A DNA stretch of 41,623 nt from UCB3 sp964415605 (GTDB lineage Bacteria > Chloroflexota > Anaerolineae > Epilineales > Epilineaceae): assembly GCA_964415605.1 (NCBI GenBank), contig CAYQBA010000016.1, forward strand, positions 1-41,623, written 5' to 3'. Below the pieces are notes generated by a model. It worked only from the letters and a program-made list of their open reading frames with translations. It was not told the DNA's origin and searched no databases. Position numbers and translations under genes: made by a program. Numbering within the stretch: position 1 is the stretch's first letter; every line of letters begins with the position of its first letter. Below are positions 29,901-35,012 of this stretch, in pieces.

Positions 29901-29982
29901 CCCGACGGCGACGGGCACGCAGGGGCCGCCGTCGTTCGTGATCAGCCTCCCGATGCTCAGCCTGCAGGACGTGCGGCCATGA
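17950..29982 (+). CDS. Giant exported multidomain protein: TSP3-like repeats, six LamG-like domains, Pro/Thr tail
   Basis: At 4010 residues this gene fills 12 kb. ATG 17950 has AAGGAG at 17935-17940 and begins a signal peptide (RLVLAASLLAAIALTPDARV). Residues 35-290 are a beta-rich domain resembling lipoprotein carrier folds. Two hydrophobic segments lie at about 301-316 and 327-346. TSP3-like Asp-rich repeats occur at 411-541 (DRDGLSDTEE, DTDGDGLTDGQE) and 1770-1884 (DADGDGLTDPAE). Between them is a large unassigned region with several hydrophobic stretches (about 1360-1518). LamG/ConA-like jellyroll units lie at about 1907-2127, 2241-2527, 2546-2762, 2772-2982, 3326-3530 and 3542-3730; most pair an 'FDGQDD'-type strand with a closing 'IDEVVI' strand, with Ig-like segments at 2990-3300. 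The end (3915-3994) is Pro/Thr-rich, then FVISLPMLSLQDVRP. Probably a calcium-stabilised adhesin or matrix protein; the ligand is unknown. Domain limits are estimates by eye. Confidence 0.88.
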   Translation: MPPSPRRKSACRLVLAASLLAAIALTPDARVAAGPESALRSAWQRATDAQSYAFATRFTQRDFPAPRIGNAGRHPKEHSLYLEGEVGGGGETLRLWLWDGAAGVAGGEYDRRSALALKVEDGRTFTRRESGAWEPIVAASSLFAPGGDAAAFLEAARGSRRVDRTRRSLPGHDTIVFDHYRFSVDDAALTRRLRGQLDREMAARGRLPAGLTPQMAGLFAGAIGQGQAWVDGQGFPARIQMDFEWPARAGGERRTVSITTDFKAFEGSGSVPAFAADPAGWLRVTLGRARAEVDWGGLGEGLALAVAGLAGLLLAWQLRRRDAYGRVALILAVAVVVPPVATVVEARERIRSREALAWAMAVRRDPELAPPAPVPEAPAVTDGVAGTVASDAPPEADAPDAPRALAQAIGGDRDRDGLSDTEETELCRDLPATAAICPSADKADTDGDGLTDGQEYKHLGTDVNAADSDGDGLGDGVEVRGFGGAFSDPLQPDTDRDGRPDGEECPSMATGACPDTDGDGSPDLFDDDSDGDGFFDTIDYAPRHRTEVLTADQPLALAVERLEAGRTVFVDVQVAPTARNRLGRVASVLDWPTGDSQGQVQRRLDGSFADALGADGGGTEEAGGLDGGGAPSDAYGDMRLLPMLEIEMAGAGAPLPRRPAEAVFPLDAYQQMAAVQLIDDEKGERTRVYIQALDPTPGRRHTMRLLGGTCQARGALVHDFGTLVAGTAGTLPGRLAKYADGAHVLVVGDDGGEEQCLPVVALLKGTIALSHSFMRTPRRLGTATLAQRADGAGLRLDLAAGGAYAGQLIAGTCDRRGGVQLDLGALANGTPALLPGQFVVDLADRRHALVLRQEGREVLCATLPNVVNGPASEREQIDDRALLPHGVSVQETGTDGRLVARVPLSPVADEASGRAAGLGGRMVFVAGAAARIDATARLVWLVQALTDMCGDPPVDFMPGAAEQARLKAWCAEHGAVNQAQIVHRYTDDWRLAGLRVREDRGLEVATMYEKPTAPPAGGANRATGPSPELFLLATSLQRRFVSGLDCGLATKASVCAPDGQRDVTVAAMPALYDRDAPAPPGHARLGLQNIEVWRDSAATHAELQPLLHGRVPQLLRSEFGGPGAPAAPLLLFAREETFRTLPYGSPGYGDGGSGGRQVRLDFAPAGRPAIQPVVVAALSWMPYRHDAAADTWEPYPFDEYWDLLSADLKQAFPAGPDEDAELEAAGRAALAQLVYAQLYLGQSHVVAAENRPTWTVGEGTVVNGYSDEDLAEKSAAARNDAGVISNGGLTRLVIEPLGNELGADVDFYYRHGAPLLRSQGIKPPPLRKAFFTLLGDVVKRTKDNIVTSYVKHRGNDRWMARKGAMGAAIAIGIVGGIGSYVVAQTNGPPAAAQVMAGMTLAYTIADTANSLYQALKPAKDAAGFVKSASTSGSVAALVLTELVAWGVLIYRIADAGILFASLEMNKIVADAAGGTVVAIALFTLALAHPVGAVISAVIGLIDAAINLACGFLDRAQRASTAGEIICQGLTGWMAKGVAYVIYSQSDMVTISDPFRTHVLDLRTALMDPDRGLVPDQALQVSLDLRNTLGLIAVPSNLGALYWHQYTPETLRAASFTYQVLAAKETDEAKELHAGLSWDAHAAEWQPLDPAHPDDGRVTIVRRDVAGTVRTAAEAGINRPAPAFLAEGFAIPVQECVLVPIIPLVLPVPVPVCWKRERKDTIYTELNLTFDLFPASLDAFLDLRESAPNGPWAPAWGQAGALKLPPLVDADGDGLPFVADAADNDWDHDADGLSDLAETARKTDPNQPDADGDGLTDPAELARGTDPARPDSDNDGASDGQEVAGWSVVYGFGPGGAPLRTRLRGDPLVADGDGDGIPDGREMALGFGPAAKSDATALVYQTALVEPAAPIFYLPLDEPAGASAFAERARGETATCRAVPDGAAPATCPAAGHVGRFGNAAHFDGQGEHLRIARPAAVNQLSRNYTVSMWIKPEALDRTQSLLFMAGTGGGFGLSLESKRLVLTLSDGYRMWGEANALAAGRWNHLVVEMIDANPADPDFYTYFYVDGQILLDGQISGRHVPRPGLSGDLVVGAALDPATGAPRQPFEGLVDEVVLQDWVDAGNTGNPAALYGGGINLQDGAVRPGQDVVVEGQLENVLLSRTAYGTRFVDFPAGLTAQPDVTAPFRLPPRSTQPSVLRSRSPFRVAAEAASGTYPLRQGVGAAIATPPEAVWAPADATQIFRWPGSADFDGTSAIFSENSQPLDLNNRSFTLSVWIAPDPPGGDGRRRGVMGWNGGEADGFPYLQVEGTTVIFGFGTAGGSRSATSSVPLRPYGWNHVAVAYDNATKLAHFYVNGQAGTPRTMTAAPRHGPFPRFAIGRSSDRAKLTLGEVKLTCSGDGGEGEYDLYSRDSVPPVSQSFAGTASDDAPKVLATNVAFTVVGSATVQMCEDDDGVRFDCLSGRDEFLGGLTVSSNEPGRTGTAMWSTRPGKPACSQEWLEYPDTATVSYTFENTSLPFVGGIKDLRIFGSALSAAQVALVQGSSEVVADFRFDDIPGQRSFLDSAGYHQGTCGPAPATCPQTGGAGRRNTGLSFDGQDDFVRADQVATSAAEGGAVAVSAWFRPAGDLAGSGTVWSFHDAAANNRAMLQARREAGGTFAISYYDDGVGARTLFGGLPPDTWYHVVLSVGAAGEITAFLGYRLANGADMLQAATPIGSTRAAAFPTAGGRFSLGQEWDGAATSNFFKGEIDEVRVLRQVQDDLLADLLYYEPPLARVPFDGPYVGLGVQHDEGIVNDVEGQMGQAGAFDGADSRLTIRVPARANGFFTFAAWLRVDTPTAAGDPAVRPIYHGRGNDLGGGLVFGKNGDVAFYLDGGVPTLTTCSGDGQRHSKVAATGTIIPPNVWTHVLVTGSDTGPAIYVNGGRVATQGEFRSPGNLEVIDIGASFLPPAATPCADRGRQYQHFSGRIDEVEIYNHALSPEEISTQFNLQNAWIDEVRTDPVRVDRDAPTADLSLGDPYLPLAPTALLAKAADATTRVVKVELGVNGASWAGAPEVLDVGAEPGTAWMPTFTPLAGGPHTLQLRAIDAVGNRGPASAPRTVYVDEQPPAISIAIEADLTQPIRLRSRPSADAQWILPIKGTVSDPKILGTLVDGSGVARMSLSLVDAASGEVLPIAPHQTPRFGGGAFDLDYILYADDPSGEYIVRAEAADRVGNVAQYESPKRVKVDNTAPQSRVVGAQVPSRPLVGGMNGLVARPIRPSSADQDPPPFLPDLLDAGSLLQGWVSDRPAGEVERPDVAGAEGVDVAFTPTFPHTAPFDHRALPGNVLLYLPLDERPSGGDQAFRDLVAERTAACAGARCPESGVASRNAQALRFDGQDDGLTLAHDPAIGALVSDYTLAAWILPESLEGIGRIVSSPRTDNVDGFSFGRSGSGLRLTHWVIQDYDTRQGILRAGVWQHVAVHVTADHDAEFYVNGVLVETVPGDQAASPDLDSPLLVGTASQDAADADRQSFAGAIDEVVIARGRIAPADWDLVFGMGPTAHLPFDDRRFLPWEPVADVGGMGAAGSFLSVLPDPAAGRHDGPGIVGAGALELTPDSGGVYLSPPPGVLPRGGDAFTLALWLRDMDRGRLRYGENAIAFAPGELLHTLGSEAIGVAVGDSGGWHHLAFVWDETARELRTFVDGQRVQQRAVAGGSGLGAENTFLHLGLLEGSPGFGVDDLRVYKRPLPDLEVAALAQARWQPVPELDPRRGEWFSRVPGGLEGFYGVSARGRDRLGNVDPEPKAAWRGYVDSLAPRVLAFGSTPGAGGIRHQLVVEDFGLDPSPAGLSLPAACTPASTTVTWTPVGAPWYRSLLQLPIPPERAGAAAGARDRAYRVAVDCQAAWARRGDRFRVCDIAANCIDQTYDGPDVGSPPPTATPGPSPTPAPTLTRTPPPGATTAVPSSTATRTRTPPPGTTTAVATSPATPTRTPTPHATTAMPTTAVPTATGTQGPPSFVISLPMLSLQDVRP

Positions 29983-30022
29983 CCCGGCGCGGAAGCACGG
30001 AGTTCAATATCGATCAGGCCCC

Positions 30023-30059
30023 AATTCAAGGCTCACTCGAGCCAAGTTCACGTTGAATT
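30023..30059. repeat. Nested inverted repeat after the giant gene
   Basis: Outer arms AATTCAA (30023-30029) and TTGAATT (30053-30059) are exact reverse complements. Inside, GGCTC (30030-30034) and GAGCC (30039-30043) form a stem with a 4-nt loop. No T-run follows, so it is not a classic terminator; it could be a transcript-end structure or a binding site. Confidence 0.5.
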
Positions 30060-30077
30060 CCGCGTGTTGCCCGAAAG

Positions 30078-30101
30078 ATCGCCGTTTGCCGAACCGGCGA
30101 T
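30078..30101. repeat. Hairpin in the spacer
   Basis: ATCGCCG (30078-30084) and CGGCGAT (30095-30101) form a perfect 7-bp stem around a 10-nt loop. No poly-T follows. Confidence 0.4.
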
Positions 30102-30290
30102 AGGGCGCCTCGTCGCCCCCTGCGGCGGTTGAACGGACTCCGTTCCTGGGCCGTGCCCCGTATCTACCGGGTCGATTTCGCCTTCTACACCGAGACGCTA
30201 TCGCCGCGGCGCCGCCCACGTCGATTGCCGGCCGTAATTCACTCCGCCCTCTCGCTCTCCGCCCGCGCCCGGCCAGAACCGGAGAACATC

Positions 30291-32340
30291 GTGAACATCC
30301 CCAGCCCCGCCCTGCCCCTTGACCTCGACGTCGCCGCCCAGCACGAGTCGGAACACCTCGCCGCCCTGCACGCCGCATTCGCTGCCGCCAATCGCGACCC
30401 CTGGTTGGCCAGCATGGTCATGGTCCGGCTCCGGCGGGTTCCGAGCCCGGCTCGACGCCCTGCGGCGCTGGCTCGTCAGCCTGAGCCGTGCCCAGCGCCG
30501 GGCCTGGGCGCGCCGGCTGGTGGTGGCGACCCCGACAGCGATCGTGGCGCTCGCGCTCGCCGCCAGCCCGCCGGTCCACGCGGCCAACATCTTGGTGGAC
30601 GCCGGGGTCGTGGTGATTGCGGCGGACGGCGACTGCTCGCTGCGCGAGGCGATCGTCAACGCCAACGACGGCGCCGCGACGCACGCCGACTGCGCGGCGG
30701 GCGACGCGGGGCCGGACACGATCGTCCTGCCGGCGGCCAGCACCTTCACCGTGCCGGACGTCGACAACGCGACCGACGGCCTGAACGGGCTGCCGTCGAT
30801 CACCACCGAGATCACGATCGAGGGCAACGGCGCCATCATCCAGCGCGCTCCGGCGGATCCCGACACCTTCCGGCTGCTGCACGTGGCGCCCACCGGCGAC
30901 CTGACGCTCGACCAGACGACGGTACGCAACGGGGTCGCCAACGATGGCGGTTCGGGCGACGACGGCGGCGGCATCTTCAGCAATGGCGCACTCGCCGTCA
31001 CGAACGGCAGCGTGATCACCGGCAACGATGCGGAGGGGGCTGGCGGCGGAGTCGCCCACGCTGGGCCCTACCTCCACGTCGCCGACAGCTCCATCTCGGG
31101 CAACTCGTCGCACTACGTCGGCGGTGGAGTCTTCGTGTATGGGCCCAATGCTATCGCCACCATCGAGGGGAGCATCATCGCTGGCAACAGCGCCGACTTC
31201 GCCGGCGGTGGCATCGGGTCGGTTTCGGCCTCGCTCACCATCAGCGACAGCACGATCTCGGACAACTCCACGCCCGCATCCTTCGCCTTTGTCGGCGGTG
31301 GTGGCCTGGTGTTCGCGTTCGGCACTGCGGCGATCTCGAACAGCACGATCTCCGGCAACTCCTCCTCCGTCGGCGGCGGCGTGCGCAACTACGGCGGCCA
31401 GGCGGCGATCGATCACAGCACCATTTCGGGCAACTCGGCGCTGTACGCCGGCGGCGTGCTTAGCGTTGGTGGCGGCCAGGGCGGCCAAGTCATCACCGAG
31501 ATCACGAACAGCACGATCTCGGGCAACTCGGCGCTGGTCGCCGGCGGCGGGATCCTCGCGGGCTATGTGATGACCATCCGCAACTCCACCATCACCGGCA
31601 ACTCCGCTCCGACCGGCGGCGGGGTATACAGCGGTGGCTTCATTCCGATTGTCTCGACGTACATCACGAACAGCATCGTTGCGGACCAGACGTACGGCGG
31701 AGACTGCAGTGGAACCGGCATCTACAGCGGCGACTTCAACCTCGAGAGCGACGTGACCTGCGGCTTCACGCAGCCCAACGACATCCAGAACGGCAACGCC
31801 AACCTCGGCCCGCTGGCGGTGAACGCCCCCGGCACCACGGCCACCCACGCCCTCCTGCCCGGCAGCGACGCGCTCGACGCCGGCAACTGCAGCGGCGGCA
31901 CGGTGCCAGACGACCAACGGACCGTCTCGCGTCCCCAGGGATCGGCCTGCGACATCGGCGCCTACGAGCGCGAGTCGACCGCGCCGACGGCCGCCGTGCT
32001 TGCCGACTTCTCGGCGCGCCAGGATCGGGCCGGCCGCGTCACGCTGGCCTGGCAGACAAGCGCCGAGGCGGATGTCGCGGGCTTCAACGTCTACCGCGCG
32101 CTCGGCGCGGCCGGGGGCGATGGCCCGTGGGCCCGCGCCAACCCCAGCCTCATTCCCGCCCAGGGCGCCGCGACGGGCGGGGCGAGCTACCGGTACGCCG
32201 ACGAAGGCGCGATCGGCATCGGCGAGCTCCTGCGCTACCGCCTCGAGGTCGTCGTGATCAGCGGCTCGCCGCAGACCTTCGGGCCGATCGACGCGCTGCG
32301 CCGTGCGTTCGAGGCGCTCCTGCCGTGGGTGGGGCGCTAG
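30291..32340 (+). CDS. CSLREA / choice-of-anchor-type parallel beta-helix exported protein, with apparent frameshift near 30436
   Basis: The main frame (open from 30319 to 32340) encodes a signal segment (VVATPTAIVALALAASPPVHA), the CSLREA motif (DGDCSLREAIVNAN) and a long right-handed beta-helix. The helix is built of repeated coils such as NSTISGNSSSVGGGV and NSTISGNSALVAGGG. Next comes a choice-of-anchor-Q-like end (CDIGAYERES) and a fibronectin-like domain (VTLAWQTSAEADVAGFNVYR) closing in ALLPWVGR. This frame has no plausible start: its first 40 residues are Ser/Pro shadow. A different frame from GTG 30291 (GGAG at 30281-30284) has high GC3 and reads NIPSPALPLDLDVAAQHESE and onward to about 30435. 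Removing one G from GGG 30436-30438 joins them into a smooth basic helix. I therefore annotate one gene with a one-base shift, real or a sequencing error. Ligand and role unknown; a surface protein. Confidence 0.78.
30436..30438 (+). other. Apparent frameshift site in the CSLREA gene
   Basis: GTG-initiated coding in one frame up to here continues in the next frame after it. Deleting one G gives VMVRLRRFRARLDALRRW, a continuous amphipathic stretch. Third-position GC switches frame at this point. Confidence 0.6.
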
Positions 32341-32491
32341 CCCGATCGTCTTGCGGGCGTCGAGTGGGCCGGATCGGCCTGGCGCCAACCGAAGCGTCGC
32401 GTCCGGCATGGGGCAAGCGCGGCGCACGTGGAGAGGTCAATCGGGCCCAGGGCAACGGCATACCCGCGCAGCGATCGCCCGCCCCGCGGAT

Positions 32492-32519
32492 TTGACCCCC
32501 GCCCGCGTCCACGTATACT
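32492..32519 (+). promoter_or_regulatory. Promoter of tRNA-Asp
   Basis: TTGACC (32492-32497, 5 of 6), 16-nt spacer, TATACT (32514-32519, 5 of 6). The tRNA begins 17 nt after the -10 box. Confidence 0.75.
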
Positions 32520-32535
32520 TCCCCTTCGTCCACGC

Positions 32536-32611
32536 GGGGGCGTGGTGTAGCGGTTAACATACTGGCCTGTCAAGCCAGAGACCGCGGGTTCGAATCCCGT
32601 CGCTCCCGCCA
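32536..32611 (+). tRNA. tRNA-Asp(GTC)
   Basis: Acceptor GGGGGCG (32536-32542) pairs with CGCTCCC (32601-32607) with one G-T pair. Discriminator G and an encoded CCA follow (32608-32611). The anticodon stem CTGGC/GCCAG encloses loop CTGTCAA, anticodon GTC. The T-arm is GCGGG-TTCGAAT-CCCGT. Confidence 0.97.
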
Positions 32612-32621
32612 CGATCGAACG

Positions 32622-32656
32622 AAGGCCGCGACGCCCGAAAGGGGGTCGCGGCCTTT
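32622..32656 (+). terminator. Terminator of tRNA-Asp (possibly bidirectional)
   Basis: AAGGCCGCGAC (32622-32632) and GTCGCGGCCTT (32645-32655) form an 11-bp stem, extended by CCC-GAAA-GGG at the tip (a GNRA tetraloop). CTTTGCCGTTTC follows. A minus-strand gene ends at 32710, so the same hairpin may also stop transcription from that side. Confidence 0.7.
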
Positions 32657-32709
32657 GCCGTTTCAGCCCCGCCGGCGCAGCCCGGCCCTGCCCCCGCGGC
32701 GCGTGCGGG

Positions 32710-34836
32710 TCACGGACAGTGGGCCTTGAACACCAGGCCGTTGAAGATCGGGTGATAGGGCTGGTTCGGGTTGCGCAGCGTCAGGCAAGTGCGCAGCGGG
32801 TTGTCGGGGCCGACCGGCTTGTTCGGGTTCATCGGCTCGCCCCACCCGCCGACCCGGTTGGGCTGCGCGAGCGCCTGGCTGATGACGGACGGAGGCACCT
32901 TCCCCGCCAGGCCGGGGCTGATCTGGGGGCTGCTGGCGGCCGGCGCGGGGGTCGGAGTGGCGGTCGGACCGAGGCCATGCCGCACGGTCGCCGTGGGAAC
33001 GGCCGTGGGCCGCGTGGCGGTCGGCGGGCTGGGGGGAGGTGGGGTGCCGGTCGGCGGCGGGGTGACCGCCGTGCTCGTCGGCGTCCCGGGCGACGGCGTC
33101 GCGGTCGGGCTTGGGACCTGGGTCGGACCGGCGGGCGTCGGGCTGGGCGTCGACGTCGATCGAGGCGTCGGCGGTTGCGACATGGTGGCCTTCAGGAGCA
33201 GCGGCATGTAGCGCATGGGTGCGCCCGCCGGCTCTGGCGTGCTTGGCAGCGGCCCTGGCGGGTTCCCGTGCGGCGCGGGGCGGGCCGAGCCGACGTAGCT
33301 GGCGATGTCGGACGCGCCGGTGGCCGACGTGTCGACGACGACGGCCGCAATGGGCTGGCTGGCCGACACGTGCGCGGACCCGTAAGTGCCCGGCGGGAGG
33401 TTGGCCATGGCGGGGGGCCACCACAGGTGCGCGCCGCCGGCCGGGATGGTCGCGGTGCAGTCGGGTCCGCAGGCGGCGGTCGAGCCGTCCGACAGCCGGA
33501 CCGTCAGGGTGGCTTCGGTCGGCGCCGTGCCGAGGTTCATGACGTGGATCGCCGTCGACAGGCGCCCGGCGGTGTGCTCCTTGCGCCACATGGGCACGAC
33601 GACCGAGGTCCCGCCGTCGACGGCGCGCATGGCGTTGTATGCGGATGTCCGCCTGCTGCCGCGTTCGGTGTCGATCACCGTCGCGACCACCTGGCCGCCC
33701 GTGGCGTCGATGACCGCCGCTGCCGTACAACCGGCCGGGAGCGGGCCATCGGCCGGATCCTGGCTGATGGTGGCCGACTGGCCTCCGCCGATGGTCACCG
33801 CCGGCGCCGCGAAGGTCCGCCCCGCGCACCCGCCCGCCACGCCCGTATAGGCGACGTCAACCTCGATCGCGGATGCGCCGTCGGCGTTGACGATCTCGAT
33901 GCGCGAGTCGAGCGGGGAGGACGACCCCGGGTTGGCCGGGTCGACCAGCGACTCGGCATGGACCACCGGAGCGAACAGGCGCTCGGCTGCCAGCCCCGTC
34001 GGCACGCCTTGGAACGCGTAGACACCCTTCTGGCTGTCCTCGATATCGACGAAGGACTGAACCGCCACCGGGACCGCTGACCGGACTCGAAGGAAGCCGA
34101 CGGTGCCGTTGGGAACGCTGGCGAAGCTCGGCATGCGGCCGAGATCGAGGGTCGTGGAAGTACCGGGCGCGATCATCGCGGTCATCGACGCGATGGGCGC
34201 GCCGCCGCCACCGCGGGCGACGAGGTCGACGTTGGCCGTGGCCTGTTGCGCGGTGTCGGTGTTCTGGATGGTGACCAGGGACGTCTGCCCCGCGTAGCCC
34301 TTCATCGCCGGCGCCACGACGACGTCGGTCCCGGGCTCGCTGGCCTCGTAGAGCGCCGATCCACCGCTGGTGGTCCAATCGGTCCGGCAGATCACCTGGA
34401 TCTGGCGATCCGCGCTGAAGATGCCCGCGAACGCGCCGTTCTGGAGTATGCTCTCGTTGGGGAGGTAGAAGTTCGCCGCCTGACCGGCGGGGATCGCGGG
34501 ACGGATGATCGACACGGGCGCGCCGCCGCTTTGCTTGTACAGGTCCGCCACCACGACGGCATCCAGGGCGTCGTCGAGGTTGACGACCTGGCAGCCGGTG
34601 ACCCCGGCGCCCTGAATGCCGGCCAAGCGTGCGGCGTGCGCGGGCGGCGCGGCGAAAGGCGGGAGGTGCGCGGTCAAGGCGGCGAGGGCGATGGTGGCCA
34701 GCGCGGCGACGGCGGCGATCCGGAAGGGCGACGTGCGGCCGGCGACGGGGACGAAGGTCATGCCGGCGGTCGGAGCGAGCGCGGGCATCGCGTGCGAGCC
34801 GCGGCAACGCTCGCGGCGGCGGCGTGGGTGAAGCAT
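32710..34836 (-). CDS. Exported protein with repeated beta domains, internal Pro/Thr stalk and Cys-containing C-terminal cap
   Basis: A 708-residue protein. ATG 34836 is chosen for AAAGGAG just upstream (minus strand); the frame is open further but that is shadow within the upstream glycogen synthase gene. The signal region is unusually long (about 68 residues): an Arg-rich start, then AAVAALATIALAALTAHLPP and a cleavage near PAHA-A. Residues 70-520 form several similar beta-rich units with phrases like VTGCQVVNLDDALDAVVVAD, QTSLVTIQNTDTAQQATANV and STAIHVMNLGTAPTEATLTV, a pattern I associate with uncharacterised Chloroflexota surface proteins. RYMPLLLK follows at about 540, then a Pro/Thr/Ser stalk (551-633), then a 75-residue globular-looking cap with two cysteines (TCLTLRNPNQPYHPIFNG). 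No enzyme motif. Function unknown. Confidence 0.82.
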   Translation of the reverse strand: MLHPRRRRERCRGSHAMPALAPTAGMTFVPVAGRTSPFRIAAVAALATIALAALTAHLPPFAAPPAHAARLAGIQGAGVTGCQVVNLDDALDAVVVADLYKQSGGAPVSIIRPAIPAGQAANFYLPNESILQNGAFAGIFSADRQIQVICRTDWTTSGGSALYEASEPGTDVVVAPAMKGYAGQTSLVTIQNTDTAQQATANVDLVARGGGGAPIASMTAMIAPGTSTTLDLGRMPSFASVPNGTVGFLRVRSAVPVAVQSFVDIEDSQKGVYAFQGVPTGLAAERLFAPVVHAESLVDPANPGSSSPLDSRIEIVNADGASAIEVDVAYTGVAGGCAGRTFAAPAVTIGGGQSATISQDPADGPLPAGCTAAAVIDATGGQVVATVIDTERGSRRTSAYNAMRAVDGGTSVVVPMWRKEHTAGRLSTAIHVMNLGTAPTEATLTVRLSDGSTAACGPDCTATIPAGGAHLWWPPAMANLPPGTYGSAHVSASQPIAAVVVDTSATGASDIASYVGSARPAPHGNPPGPLPSTPEPAGAPMRYMPLLLKATMSQPPTPRSTSTPSPTPAGPTQVPSPTATPSPGTPTSTAVTPPPTGTPPPPSPPTATRPTAVPTATVRHGLGPTATPTPAPAASSPQISPGLAGKVPPSVISQALAQPNRVGGWGEPMNPNKPVGPDNPLRTCLTLRNPNQPYHPIFNGLVFKAHCP

Positions 34837-35012
34837 GGTGTCTCCTTTGGCGGGTGCGTGCGACTGCCGGGTTGACCCCTGGCCGACAGCCATCCGGACA
34901 CCAGCGCCTGGGCGGATGCCCGTTGGGCGGTGGCGTGGCGAGCGGCTCGGGTCGCATTGCGGCGTGACACCGTCATGGACGTAACAACGCTCGCGATGCT
35001 TGCACCGTCGGC

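Larger units (their letters stand above)
29983..30290. other. 308-nt spacer between the giant gene and the CSLREA gene
   Basis: No convincing gene. The first 80 nt are clearly more AT-rich than the surroundings and hold nested inverted repeats; a second hairpin follows. The CSLREA gene's frame is open from TTG 30129, but those codons look non-coding. No clear promoter is seen. Confidence 0.5.
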
